Shown: positions 8,001-16,862, counted from the first letter of the stretch. The stretch is DNA of 64,000 bases from Deltaproteobacteria bacterium (GCA_029262515.1 JAJCZH010000007.1:58379-122378); one strand, 5' to 3'. Translations and numbers: made by a program. Notes: a model not told the origin generated them from the letters alone.

Positions 8001-9362
8001 GTGCAGGGCAAAATTATGTATGTAAAGGTACTCTTCGTTATAGTGGTCGCTATTCTCGGCGGCTTCTTCTATCTCCACTACAATAACCCGTCTACTACTA
8101 CCGTGCTTGTCTACAAGGAGCATACGTATACGCTTCCCGTCGTCTTCTTCTTCTTTATAAGTTTTGTTCTTGGAGTCGTGCTGACGCTTATCAACTCTTT
8201 TGTTATGGATACGAAGAAGGCGATAAAGGGTTTTAGGAAGAAGCGCAAGCAGAAGGAGAGGGAAGAGCACGATGCCGACTACCATAACGGCATGAAAGCG
8301 CTCGCTCGCGGCGAGACCGTGACGGCGCGTACCTATATCGTAAAGTCGATAAAGGCGAACCCGTCGGACACCTCTTTAGTCCTTAGCCTTGCGAAGAGTT
8401 ACATGAAAGAAGTACGTATTACCGAGGCGCTCGGAGCGCTCGAGAGCGGCCTTACCGCCAACCCCGGCTCCATCAGCCTGCTGGTCTCTATAGGTGAGAC
8501 TGCGCTCAGGCTCAAAGATACCGTAAAGGCGACATGGGCCTTTGAGAAGGTCCTGTCGCATGACGGGACTAACCCGACGGCGTTAAGGGAATTGAGAACG
8601 ATTCTCTGTAATGAACAGAGGTGGCACGAGGCCGCTGCGCTGCAAAAAAAGATAGTGGAGGCCGAAGGCGCAAGGAGCGTTAAGGGTGACGGGAAGAGCA
8701 AAAAAGAGGCCGAGCGGCTCTATGCGGGGCTCCTGTACGAAAGCGCCGCCGTAGACGTTCGTGACGGAAAGCTGAACGACGCCGAGGTTAAGATTGCAAC
8801 CGTATTGAAGCTAAGCCCGTCATTTGTCGGAGCGCACCTTTTGAGTGGCGAAGTCACTATTACGCTTTCGGGTATGGCCGCGGCGATCAAAGGGTGGGAG
8901 AAGGCGCTCGGGCTCTGTTCCAGGGCACACGCCATACTCATCAGGCTCGAAGACGCCTATATTAAAGAGGCGCGGCCCGAGGCCGCGCTCGACAGGTACA
9001 AAGAGCGGATCGGTACGAACCCAGGAGACAAGGACTTAAGGGCCATACTCGCGCGCCTTTACCTCAAGCTCGAGATGGTCGATAACGCCATTGAAGAGCT
9101 GGAGTCGCTGCACGGCAACATGGTAGAGAACGGCTTTACGCGCTCGCTTCTCGGAATCGCTTATATGCGCCACGGCAGGATAGATGATGCAGCCCGCCAG
9201 TTCATGGCCGCACTCGACATTGAGGGTGAGGTTTGCGCGCCCTTTACATGCTCTGCCTGCTCTTGCGTCTCTCATGGATACCGGAGCCGCTGTCCGGAGT
9301 GTCATGAGTGGAATACGCTGCTTTTGTCGGCCTCTGCTCCGGACCCGTCTGTTGTAAAGTAA
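8001..9362 (+). CDS. LapA-LapB-like fusion: DUF1049 membrane domain, TPR repeats and C-terminal zinc ribbon
   Basis: A 453-residue inner-membrane protein. Residues about 8-75 hold two membrane helices (VLFVIVVAILGGFFYLHYNN and VVFFFFISFVLGVVLTLINS) followed by the basic stretch KKAIKGFRKKRKQKERE, the layout of LapA/DUF1049. Residues about 90-400 are a row of tetratricopeptide repeats. The end carries CSACSC then CPECHEWNTL, the rubredoxin-like zinc ribbon of LapB/YciM. In E. coli, LapA and LapB are separate proteins encoded together and control FtsH degradation of LpxC, hence LPS synthesis. Here both appear joined, so the same role is likely but unproven. The GTG 8001 start follows AAGAGG. 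Confidence 0.82.
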   Translation: MQGKIMYVKVLFVIVVAILGGFFYLHYNNPSTTTVLVYKEHTYTLPVVFFFFISFVLGVVLTLINSFVMDTKKAIKGFRKKRKQKEREEHDADYHNGMKALARGETVTARTYIVKSIKANPSDTSLVLSLAKSYMKEVRITEALGALESGLTANPGSISLLVSIGETALRLKDTVKATWAFEKVLSHDGTNPTALRELRTILCNEQRWHEAAALQKKIVEAEGARSVKGDGKSKKEAERLYAGLLYESAAVDVRDGKLNDAEVKIATVLKLSPSFVGAHLLSGEVTITLSGMAAAIKGWEKALGLCSRAHAILIRLEDAYIKEARPEAALDRYKERIGTNPGDKDLRAILARLYLKLEMVDNAIEELESLHGNMVENGFTRSLLGIAYMRHGRIDDAARQFMAALDIEGEVCAPFTCSACSCVSHGYRSRCPECHEWNTLLLSASAPDPSVVK

Positions 9363-9544
9363 ATGGCGTATAGTAGATCAGATATTACTAATCGGCTTAT
9401 TCGTGTTTGGCCCGGTCTATTACTGTTGCAATTGCCGCAATTACGGCGTAACCGGGTAGTAACCGCAAAGAGGCTCCGATTGTAATATACGATTGTTTTA
9501 TAATGAATACGATATAATGGTACTGAGTTAAGGAGTTTTTTCTG

Positions 9545-11086
9545 ATGAAGAAGGTCTGCCTGATAATAATGGACGGATGGGGTATCGGTACGGAACCCGA
9601 GTACGATGCTACCGCTATCGCATCCATCCCTAACATAGAAGGGCTCGCCGCAGAGTATCCGTATACGACCATCTCAGCCTCAGGAACAGAGGTAGGCCTG
9701 CCTGACGGACAGATGGGCAACTCAGAGGTCGGCCATCTTACTATCGGGAGCGGTCGTGTTATCTATCAGGAGCTTACGCGCATTAGCAGGGCTGTTGAAG
9801 ACGGTTCTTTAGCGGCGAACACGGAACTGGGCGCACTCTTTGAGACCGTTTTAGAGTCGGGCGGCGCGCTGCACCTGATGGGCCTGCTCTCCGACGGCGG
9901 GGTCCACAGCCATATAGGACACCTGGAGGCGGTTATAAAGAGCGCGGTAGAGGCCGGTCTTCCATCCGTTTATATACATGCCTTTCTGGATGGCCGCGAT
10001 ACTCCGCCAAAGAGCGGGGCCGGTTATGTAGACGAGCTTGTCGGTTTTATAGATAAGATAGGTGCAACAAAGAGCGTTAAGGTAGCGACCGTTTCGGGCA
10101 GGTACTACGCAATGGACCGCGATAACAGATGGGAGAGGGTACAGAGAGCGTATGACGCCATACTGTCTGCAAAAGGAGAAAGAGCCGCTACTGCAAAAGA
10201 GGCGGTGGCCGCAGCATACGCACGCGGCGAGACAGACGAGTTTGTTCTGCCTACGGTCGTAGCGCCTGAGGGCGAAGAACCACCGAGCCTGCAGGCCACG
10301 GATGCCGTGCTCTTTTTTAACTTTCGTACCGACCGGGCGAGAGAGCTTACCGCCGCTATCGTAGAGGAGGATTTCGACGGTTTTGAAAGGGAGCGGGCCG
10401 TATCGGTAGCCCGTTTCGCCACGATGACCGAGTACGCCCCGGAGCTAAACCTTCCCGTGCTCTTTACCTCGGATGAGATAACGGAAAAACTGACCGATGT
10501 TCTCTCCGCTGCCGGGGTTGAGCAGTTCAGGGTGAGCGAGACAGAGAAGTACGCGCACGTCACCTTCTTCTTCAACGGCGGGGTCGAGGCCCCGGTACAG
10601 GGCGAAGATCGAAAGTTGATACCGTCGGTGAGTGACGTTCCTACATACGATCTTGCCCCCGGAATGCGCGCGGCGGAAATTGCCGATGCCGCAATAGAGG
10701 CTATAGATAGCGCCCGGTTCGGTTTTGTGCTGATGAACTTTGCCAACGGGGATATGGTCGGCCACACAGGTATTATGGCTGCGGCCGTAGAGGGCTGCGA
10801 GGCTGTTGACATCGCGGTCGGCAGGGTGGTTGAAGCCGCAAAGCGCGCGGGCTGGGCTGCTGTCATTATAGCCGATCACGGCAATGCCGAGCAGATGGTC
10901 GATTATGTGACGAAAGAGCCGCATACCGCCCATACCTCGAACCCCGTGCCATTCATACTTGTAGATGACAACCTTAAGGGGACGGTGCTCAGAGAGGGGT
11001 GCGGCCTTAAAGATGTCGCACCGACCGTGCTTAAGCTTTTGGGTATCGATAAACCGGACAAGATGGACGGCGAAGCCGTCTATTAA
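9545..11086 (+). CDS. gpmI: 2,3-bisphosphoglycerate-independent phosphoglycerate mutase
   Basis: A 513-residue Mn-dependent glycolytic enzyme that interconverts 3- and 2-phosphoglycerate. It shows the DGWG metal motif at residues 9-12, the phospho-Ser site in MGNSEVGHLTIGSGR (about residue 60), HAFLDGRDTPP, GRYYAMDRDNRWERV and the C-terminal metal ligands in NFANGDMVGHTG and ADHGNAEQM. Length equals the family norm. ATG 9545 follows AAGGAG. It closes the nadD-rsfS-rlmH-TPR-gpmI run and is followed by a small zinc-ribbon gene. Confidence 0.97.
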   Translation: MKKVCLIIMDGWGIGTEPEYDATAIASIPNIEGLAAEYPYTTISASGTEVGLPDGQMGNSEVGHLTIGSGRVIYQELTRISRAVEDGSLAANTELGALFETVLESGGALHLMGLLSDGGVHSHIGHLEAVIKSAVEAGLPSVYIHAFLDGRDTPPKSGAGYVDELVGFIDKIGATKSVKVATVSGRYYAMDRDNRWERVQRAYDAILSAKGERAATAKEAVAAAYARGETDEFVLPTVVAPEGEEPPSLQATDAVLFFNFRTDRARELTAAIVEEDFDGFERERAVSVARFATMTEYAPELNLPVLFTSDEITEKLTDVLSAAGVEQFRVSETEKYAHVTFFFNGGVEAPVQGEDRKLIPSVSDVPTYDLAPGMRAAEIADAAIEAIDSARFGFVLMNFANGDMVGHTGIMAAAVEGCEAVDIAVGRVVEAAKRAGWAAVIIADHGNAEQMVDYVTKEPHTAHTSNPVPFILVDDNLKGTVLREGCGLKDVAPTVLKLLGIDKPDKMDGEAVY

Positions 11087-11174
11087 AGAGTTCCGGTAAA
11101 GAGTACCGGCAGAAACAGTCTGTTAGTAGGGACATACCGGTAGGTTTTGAACTGTTGAACAGCAGGAGGCTTTT

Positions 11175-11342
11175 ATGGCTTCAAGAAGGTCAGGGTACCT
11201 GACGTGCCCAATGTGCGATGCCGAGGTACCTGTCGACGGGGACGAGAAACCGGGCGACGAGGTCTTCTGTCCGTACTGCGAGACCCCGTTATCTCTAAAG
11301 ATAGTCAGCGACGAAGAGGCTTACTTTGAAGAGGACATCTGA
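11175..11342 (+). CDS. Small zinc-ribbon protein with acidic tail (LysW-like)
   Basis: A 55-residue protein with two Cys pairs (TCPMCDAEVPVDGDE and FCPYCETPL) forming one zinc ribbon, and an acidic end, EEAYFEEDI. The spacing, the GDEV turn before the second Cys pair and the glutamate-rich tail resemble LysW, the carrier protein to which alpha-aminoadipate is attached in lysine biosynthesis, but the exact LysW C-terminal EDWGE is absent and no lysX or argX gene is near. A strong AGGAGG site precedes the ATG by 6 bp. It is 88 bp downstream of gpmI and probably in its operon. Function unknown. Confidence 0.72.
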   Translation: MASRRSGYLTCPMCDAEVPVDGDEKPGDEVFCPYCETPLSLKIVSDEEAYFEEDI

Positions 11343-11409
11343 TCTTCACGGCCCGTAACAATCTGCGTCCGGGTGCTCTCTTTTTACAGATACACCTTAC
11401 CGCTACCCC

Positions 11410-12873
11410 CTACCCCTTGATGCAGGCAATAGGCCTCAGGCGCGCAACCTTCTCGTTAACTCCCGCTCTGTGCATTATATCAACGACCCTGTCGACGTCC
11501 TTGTAGGCCCCGGGAGCCTCTTCGGCGACTCCTGGCTGCGATCTGGCCCTGATTATTATTCCTCTTTCCAGAAGCTCTTTAATCACCTCGGTGCCGCGCC
11601 ACCTCTTCTTCGCTTTCATTCTCGATAGCGCCCGGCCCGCACCATGCACCGCCGAACCGAAGCACTCTTTCATGCCGGTCTCTGTTCCCCTCAAGATGTA
11701 AGAGGCAGTGCCCATGGAGCCGCCGACGAGCAGCGGCTGACCTATTTGGCGGTAGGCTTCGGGCACCTCAATCCTTCCGGGCCCGAAAGCCCGCGTTGCG
11801 CCCTTTCTGTGGACCAGCAGCTCTTTGCTCTCTCCCTCGACTTCGTGGGTCTCGACCTTGCAGGTATTGTGGGCGACGTCGTAGAGCAGCTCCATCTCTT
11901 CTGTGTCGATCCCCATAATAGTTGATACTGCTTTTCGCGCCAGGTGAGAGATGACGTGGCGGTTGGCAAAGGCGCAGTTGATGCCGGCATTTACGGCGCT
12001 CAGGTACTGCTGTCCTTCCGGGCTATGGATTGGCGCGCAGACCAGTTCTCGCTCCTTTATGGGAATGGCGTACTTGCGTGAGGCTGCTTCGAGCTTTTTC
12101 AGGTAATCGGTGCCGATCTGGTGCCCGAGCGCGCGCGAGCCGCAATGGATAGAGATCAGCACCTGGCCTTCGTAGAGACCGTAAGCGGCTGCCGCCTCGG
12201 CATCGAAGATTTCCTCGATATACTGGACTTCGAGATAGTGGTTGCCCGAACCGAGTGTGCCGACCTGCTTGAACTGCCTCTGTTTTGCCCTCTGGCTGAC
12301 AGCGCCAGGGTCCGCTCCCTCTACCCTGCCGTTCTCTTCCGTGTATTCCAGATCGCGCTCCGTACCGTAACCATGCGAAACCATGTAGGCCGCACCCTTC
12401 TTCAGGAGCTTGTTGATCTCTTTTTCGTTCAGTTCGAGTCTGCCCTTCGAGCCTATGCCGCACGGAACGTCGCGAAAGAGCCGGTCGGCCAGTTTGATTT
12501 TCTTTTCCTCGATATCCTTTTTCACGAAGGGGGTCTTCAAAACACGTACGCCGCAGTTGATATCGAAACCGACACCTGCGACGCTAATGACTCCGGAGTC
12601 CATGTCAAAGGCGCCTACGCCGCCTATGGCGAAACCGTAACCCGGATGGATGTCGGCCATTGCGAGCGAGGCACGGGTAATGCCCGGCAGGGTTGCGACG
12701 TTTATAACCTGCGTGAGCGCCGGGGTGAAGGTGCCCGGACCCTTTTTGTCGAGCTCGCAAGTCAGCTCTTTAATGCCTTTGGCGTCGGTATAGATGCGCG
12801 CCGGCACTAACATATCACCGGAGCGGCTGACCTCCCAGGTGTAGTCGTTTATCTTTTTTATACCGATGCCCAT
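11410..12873 (-). CDS. rtcB: RNA-splicing ligase RtcB
   Basis: A 487-residue GTP- and Mn-dependent ligase that joins 2',3'-cyclic phosphate or 3'-phosphate RNA ends to 5'-OH ends. Metal and active-site motifs are visible: GVGFDINCGVR (Asp/Cys pair, about residue 100), GSGNHYLEV, SIHCGSR and, near residue 405, VHGAGRALSR holding the His that is guanylylated. HPGYGFAIGG near residue 75 is also family-typical. It lies 20 bp downstream of the archease gene on the same strand, and archease is the known RtcB activator, so the two form an RNA-repair operon. Confidence 0.97.
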   Translation of the reverse strand: MGIGIKKINDYTWEVSRSGDMLVPARIYTDAKGIKELTCELDKKGPGTFTPALTQVINVATLPGITRASLAMADIHPGYGFAIGGVGAFDMDSGVISVAGVGFDINCGVRVLKTPFVKKDIEEKKIKLADRLFRDVPCGIGSKGRLELNEKEINKLLKKGAAYMVSHGYGTERDLEYTEENGRVEGADPGAVSQRAKQRQFKQVGTLGSGNHYLEVQYIEEIFDAEAAAAYGLYEGQVLISIHCGSRALGHQIGTDYLKKLEAASRKYAIPIKERELVCAPIHSPEGQQYLSAVNAGINCAFANRHVISHLARKAVSTIMGIDTEEMELLYDVAHNTCKVETHEVEGESKELLVHRKGATRAFGPGRIEVPEAYRQIGQPLLVGGSMGTASYILRGTETGMKECFGSAVHGAGRALSRMKAKKRWRGTEVIKELLERGIIIRARSQPGVAEEAPGAYKDVDRVVDIMHRAGVNEKVARLRPIACIKG

Positions 12874-12893
12874 TGTTCTTTATCGTTAAATGT

Positions 12894-13322
12894 TTATACG
12901 TCGAGCACGCATTCGAGTATGTGGCTCTCTTGTTTTGGGTTTGCGTAACTGAGGCGCGAGTAAGTGGCGGCCTTTACCTCGGTCCGTACCTCGTGCCTGC
13001 TGCTGTCGAACTTCTCTCCGAGTGCACGGCCCCGGTAGATAAAACCTTCGGCTATTTTTTCAAGCTCTACGGTTTCGATCCTCTTTAGCGCCAACTCGTC
13101 TAGGCCCTGAAGGCTCAGTACCTCGTTAAGCACCTCTACAAAGAGCAGGTCCGGTGTCGGGGCAGAGGCCGATATACTTACAACCGAGCCTTCGCGAATA
13201 GAGTCCGGATCGAACATAACCGCCAGCATCGCCTCGGTGCCGCACTCAATGGCAGCGCTCAGGCTCTGACCCTCTGCATGCACGCCGACGTCGGAGATAT
13301 GTTCGAAGTATTCGTAGCCCAT
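12894..13322 (-). CDS. Archease, RtcB activator
   Basis: A 142-residue archease. The family start GYEYFEHISDVGVHAEG contains the conserved H-x2-D pattern and Gly; further features are ALFxEVLNE-like DLLFVEVLNEVL and the closing KAATYSRLSY segment with a short hydrophobic end. Archeases speed guanylylation of RtcB and make it multiple-turnover. The open frame extends upstream to 13397, but the extra 25 codons are not family-like, and ATG 13322 gives the standard N-terminus. It is first gene of the archease-rtcB operon. Confidence 0.93.
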   Translation of the reverse strand: MGYEYFEHISDVGVHAEGQSLSAAIECGTEAMLAVMFDPDSIREGSVVSISASAPTPDLLFVEVLNEVLSLQGLDELALKRIETVELEKIAEGFIYRGRALGEKFDSSRHEVRTEVKAATYSRLSYANPKQESHILECVLDV

Positions 13323-13662
13323 ATTATTTATAGTACCACCATGGTAAGGGCAGTCAAGCCGTGAGGCGTGTAAGTCTGTTAGGTGCGTAGTACACACAAC
13401 AAGATGCGTTTAGAGATAGCTCAGTTTTCCAATTACCAAAGAGAATATATAGCCATCGTAACCCTAATCTCATCCAGCCATCTATATTCAGATATTTTCT
13501 TGATTACAGAAGATTTTTTGCTAAAAAAACTACATAAGTACAAGCGTGAAAGACTTGCCTGGTATTTTTATGTATAATTTCCAAACGGTATCAATTATTT
13601 TTACACTGACGCGCATCCCTAACTCATTAAAAAAAATACATAATTATGCGGTATAGCACACT

Positions 13663-13695
13663 ATATGTCGACAAATTTTACATTTTTCGACATAT
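13663..13695. repeat. Operator-like inverted repeat
   Basis: ATATGTCGA (13663-13671) and TCGACATAT (13687-13695) form a perfect 9-bp inverted repeat separated by 15 AT-rich bases. The spacing suits a dimeric DNA-binding protein or a weak RNA hairpin. It lies about 165 bp upstream of the PEP-CTERM gene. Confidence 0.5.
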
Positions 13696-13750
13696 TAAGG
13701 AGTCTCTTTTTTTGGAGATCAATAGATTTATTTAGAAAAATCAAGTAGTT

Positions 13751-13782
13751 AGTGTGCCTGTGAGAGCATAGGCACACTTTTT
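13751..13782 (+). terminator. Terminator hairpin with no gene in front
   Basis: AGTGTGCCT pairs perfectly with AGGCACACT across a 10-nt loop, followed by TTTT. It points along the plus strand and ends 76 bp before the PEP-CTERM start, so it would end a short leader or small-RNA transcript rather than a protein gene. Confidence 0.6.
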
Positions 13783-13858
13783 GCAGTTTATTCTAGCATA
13801 CACGATTGATTTTAATGGCTTATGGATGCTATAAAATAAGATAATAAATGGAGGGTAT

Positions 13859-14476
13859 ATGAAAAAATTTCTTATGCTAACCGTAACGGCAATTTTTTTA
13901 TTCGGCCTGACCAGTTCCGCAGACGCTCTCCTGTTAATGGTGGGAGACAACGATGGGTACGGCTACGGGCATGCTGTGGTAGCTGATGGCGCCAACCTGC
14001 CTACTTCATCGGATCCAGTGAACAACTGGGTTTTCGATAACCGGTCTGCAGCCGAACTTGCCGCTACTGACGGGTCTCAATTCACAGATTACGAACCATA
14101 CGCTCCAAGGAATTTTACATTTAATTTCACTCCCTTCTCAGCAAGTACAGTCGCTACTTTTGAGTTTGATGTTTCAGGTATACAAACAGCGTCGTGGGGA
14201 GTGAGCTCTCTTAAATTAGACGGTGTTGATTTCTCGAGTTACGTATCAACCCTTGAGCAAGGTACTTTTGGGTCGGATGTTATCAGCTTCTCTGTTAGTT
14301 CAGCATTACTCGCAGATGGCCAATTGGCGGTAAACTTTGTCGGCGGCAACAACGACCACATTGCGTTCGACTACTTCAGCTTGAATATAGAGGCTGTGCC
14401 CGAACCGTCAACTCTACTCCTTCTAGGAAGCGGACTCGTAGGGCTTGGATACGTAAGGAGAAGGTTTAAGAGGTAA
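13859..14476 (+). CDS. Exported PEP-CTERM sorting-domain protein
   Basis: A 205-residue secreted protein. It has an N-terminal signal peptide (MKKFLMLTVTAIFLFGLTSS, cleavage near ADA) and a C-terminal sorting tag: VPEPSTLLLLGSGLVGLGY followed by RRRFKR. Such tags are cut by exosortase and mark proteins for the surface or exopolysaccharide matrix. The central 150 residues are beta-rich, low in charge and lack a named domain. No exosortase gene is in the window. GGAGGG sits 5 bp before ATG. A strong terminator follows at 14500, so it is monocistronic. Confidence 0.9.
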   Translation: MKKFLMLTVTAIFLFGLTSSADALLLMVGDNDGYGYGHAVVADGANLPTSSDPVNNWVFDNRSAAELAATDGSQFTDYEPYAPRNFTFNFTPFSASTVATFEFDVSGIQTASWGVSSLKLDGVDFSSYVSTLEQGTFGSDVISFSVSSALLADGQLAVNFVGGNNDHIAFDYFSLNIEAVPEPSTLLLLGSGLVGLGYVRRRFKR

Positions 14477-14499
14477 GAGCCCAGGGTTCTTAAGTTTTA

Positions 14500-14538
14500 C
14501 AGACCCACCGGTCATAAAGACCGGTGGGTCTGTTTATT
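14500..14538 (+). terminator. Terminator of the PEP-CTERM gene
   Basis: A perfect 14-bp stem, CAGACCCACCGGTC with GACCGGTGGGTCTG around loop ATAAA, followed by a T-rich tract (TTTATTT). Confidence 0.88.
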
Positions 14539-14764
14539 TCTATATCTTATGGCTTATCCGTCGGGCATAGAGTTAGGTATCGCGGTTTGCCGGTATTCTT
14601 TTTTTGCGCTCGGTTTATACTCCTGATTATACTTTTATTATCGGCAGAAAACCGGTAAAAATTCATGGATTTCGGCTGTGCCGCTCTCAAAGGCTTCTTT
14701 ATTCCAGACTCTGCATCCTGCTCTTTCTTGACCCTAAAACCCTCATGTGTTACGGTCTGTTACT

Positions 14765-15718
14765 ATGAAGATACTGGTTACAGGAGGGGCCGGTTTTATC
14801 GGTTCGACGCTTTCGGACGCGCTTATAGCTCGCGGAGATTCGGTAGTCGTTATAGACTCTTTCAACGACTATTACGATCCGGTTATTAAGAGGGAGAATA
14901 TCGAGGGGCTGCTGACCTCTGAGAATTTCACTCTGCACGAGTTCGATATCCGGGAGCGCGACAAGGTTGCCTCGGTTATAGAGAGCGAGTGCCCGGACGT
15001 GATCTGCCACATTGCCGCACGCGCAGGCGTCAGGCCGTCTATAGTAGACCCCGTGCTCTACGAAGAGGTCAACTGTCTCGGCACCCTCAACATTATAGAA
15101 GCGGCAAAGGGTATAGGGCTGAAGAACTTCGTTTTCGCCTCATCCTCTTCCGTTTACGGCCTCAACTCGAAGGTCCCTTTCTCGGAAGAAGATCCCGTTA
15201 CGTGCCCGATCTCTCCGTATGCCGCTACCAAGCGCTCAAACGAGTTGATGCTCTATACCTATTCGCATCTCTATAATATACCCGTTACCTGCCTCCGTTT
15301 CTTTACGGTCTACGGCGAGCGGGGGCGGCCGGATATGGCCATAGCCAAGTTCACGAAACTGATTCACGAAGGCTCTCCGATTCCGGTCTACGGCGACGGC
15401 TCGGCGATACGGGATTTCACCTATATAGGCGACATTATAAACGGCGTTATCGGCGCTATAGATAGGCCGTACGCCTATGAGATAATAAATATAGGCGGGT
15501 CTAAGACAGTGGAGCTGCGCCGCGTAATAGAGATCATAGAAGCGAAACTCGGAAAAAAGGCAGAAATAGATTTTATGGATAAAGTTCCGGGCGACGTACC
15601 GGTTACCTCCGCAGATGTTACGAAGGCGGCACTCAAGATCGGCTTCAACCCCAGGGTAGGAATAGAAGAGGGAATCGGGCGGTATGTAGACTGGTTTCTG
15701 GCAAGGGAAAGAGGGTAA
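14765..15718 (+). CDS. NAD-dependent nucleotide-sugar epimerase/dehydratase (UDP-glucuronate 4-epimerase-like)
   Basis: A 317-residue extended short-chain dehydrogenase. The NAD motif GGAGFIGS is at residues 7-14, followed by HIAARAGVRPSIVDP, the SSSSVYGLNSKVPFSE substrate segment, and the catalytic Y-x3-K in SPYAATKRSNE. TCLRFFTVYGERGRPDMAIA is characteristic of UDP-glucuronate 4-epimerases of capsule and LPS loci. ATG 14765 is chosen because the Rossmann strand MKILVTGGAG begins there; the frame is open six codons further. It abuts the YhaM-like gene by 1 bp, an operon. Confidence 0.9.
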   Translation: MKILVTGGAGFIGSTLSDALIARGDSVVVIDSFNDYYDPVIKRENIEGLLTSENFTLHEFDIRERDKVASVIESECPDVICHIAARAGVRPSIVDPVLYEEVNCLGTLNIIEAAKGIGLKNFVFASSSSVYGLNSKVPFSEEDPVTCPISPYAATKRSNELMLYTYSHLYNIPVTCLRFFTVYGERGRPDMAIAKFTKLIHEGSPIPVYGDGSAIRDFTYIGDIINGVIGAIDRPYAYEIINIGGSKTVELRRVIEIIEAKLGKKAEIDFMDKVPGDVPVTSADVTKAALKIGFNPRVGIEEGIGRYVDWFLARERG

Positions 15719-15719
15719 G

Positions 15720-16862
15720 ATGAAGAAGGTATTTTTAAGAGACGTAAAGGAGAAGGGTTCGGTTGCCGACTCCTTTCTTGTTACCAAGAAGGAGACCGGG
15801 GTCAGCAAGACCGGCAAACCGTATCTCAACCTGCGACTTATGGACTCGACCGGAGAGGTGGAGGCACGGGTCTGGGATAATGCCGAAGCGCTGGCAAAGT
15901 GCTTCGATCTTGACGACGTGGTCACTGTGCGAGCCTTCGGTGTTTCGTATCAGGGGCGTATACAGCTGAACGTCTCCGACATATACGCCATGAAAGAGGG
16001 CGAGTATACGCTTCGCGACTACCTGCCGGCCTCGAAGAAGGACCCGGAAGAGATGATAGCCGCGCTCGACTCCGTGATAGATAAGATGGAGGACGTCTAT
16101 GTTCGCGCCCTCCTGAGAGCCATATTCTCTGACCCCGATATACGGGACCGCTTCAAACTCGCTCCTGCCGCAAAGGCGATGCACCATCCGTACCTTGGCG
16201 GCCTTGTCGAGCACGTGCTTTCTATCTGTTCACTTGTCGATGTGGTGGCAGACCACTACAGCAAGGAGTACGAAACCCCGGTGCATAAAGACTTGCTGAT
16301 GGCTGGCGCTATTTTGCACGACATCGGCAAGATCTACGAACTTGAGTACCACAGGAGTTTCGGTTACACCGACTCGGGCAGGCTGATCGGCCATATAACG
16401 ATAGGGGTAGAGCTTGTTGAAGGTAAAATAAGGGAGCTCGATTCATTTCCTGAGGAGCTTGCCATGCATCTGAAGCACTTGCTATTGAGTCACCATACGC
16501 TCCTGGAGTTCGGCTCCCCGAAGAGGCCCAAGACACTGGAGGCCGTACTGCTCGGCTTTCTCGACGACATGGACGCAAAGGTCAACTCGGTTATGGATAT
16601 TATGGACAAGACGGTCGAAGGGGAGGACTGGAGCCCGTACCAGCGCATGTTCGAGCGCGCCATCTATACGAAGAGACCGGTCGTTAACCGCGAACCTGTG
16701 GCCGATAGCCGTGGCAGCACAGAGACCGGACAGTCTCCGGCAGAGCTGAGTAGCGCGCAAGAGAATGGCGGGAACAAAGAGCGAACCGAAACCGAAAAAG
16801 AGACCTGTGGGCTTAAGGGAGCAGAAGAGAAGTCTGAAGATCTGGATCTCTTCAGTCAGTAG
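15720..16862 (+). CDS. OB-fold and HD-domain protein, YhaM-like 3'-5' exoribonuclease
   Basis: A 380-residue protein. An OB-fold nucleic-acid-binding domain at about residues 1-95 (GKPYLNLRLMDSTGEVEARVW) precedes an HD phosphohydrolase domain at about 150-310, with H-H-D ligands in HHPYLGGLVEHVLSIC, AGAILHDIGKIYEL and LLSHHTLLEFGSPKRP. This OB-HD order is that of YhaM/CBF1, 3'-5' exonucleases of RNA and DNA. The last 60 residues are a low-complexity, Glu- and Ser-rich tail not seen in most homologues. ATG begins 1 bp after the epimerase stop. Confidence 0.88.
   Translation: MKKVFLRDVKEKGSVADSFLVTKKETGVSKTGKPYLNLRLMDSTGEVEARVWDNAEALAKCFDLDDVVTVRAFGVSYQGRIQLNVSDIYAMKEGEYTLRDYLPASKKDPEEMIAALDSVIDKMEDVYVRALLRAIFSDPDIRDRFKLAPAAKAMHHPYLGGLVEHVLSICSLVDVVADHYSKEYETPVHKDLLMAGAILHDIGKIYELEYHRSFGYTDSGRLIGHITIGVELVEGKIRELDSFPEELAMHLKHLLLSHHTLLEFGSPKRPKTLEAVLLGFLDDMDAKVNSVMDIMDKTVEGEDWSPYQRMFERAIYTKRPVVNREPVADSRGSTETGQSPAELSSAQENGGNKERTETEKETCGLKGAEEKSEDLDLFSQ

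Larger units (their letters stand above)
13323..13858. other. AT-rich intergenic region upstream of the PEP-CTERM gene
   Basis: 536 bp, much richer in A and T than its surroundings. It holds a 9-bp inverted repeat at 13663-13695 and a clear terminator hairpin at 13751-13782. I see no convincing open reading frame; the 64-codon frame at 13383-13577 has no family features. Confidence 0.6.

Noticed and set aside
10105..10866. 253-codon open frame on the minus strand inside gpmI
   Set aside because: It is antisense to a perfect gpmI, Ser/Ala-rich and without motifs; it is an artefact of codon bias in the real gene.
13383..13577. 64-codon frame upstream of the PEP-CTERM gene
   Set aside because: AT-rich, no ribosome site, no family features.
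13815..13858. Sigma-54-type promoter before the PEP-CTERM gene
   Set aside because: TGGCTTATGGATGCT looks similar, but the GG to GC spacing is one base short of the strict -24/-12 distance.
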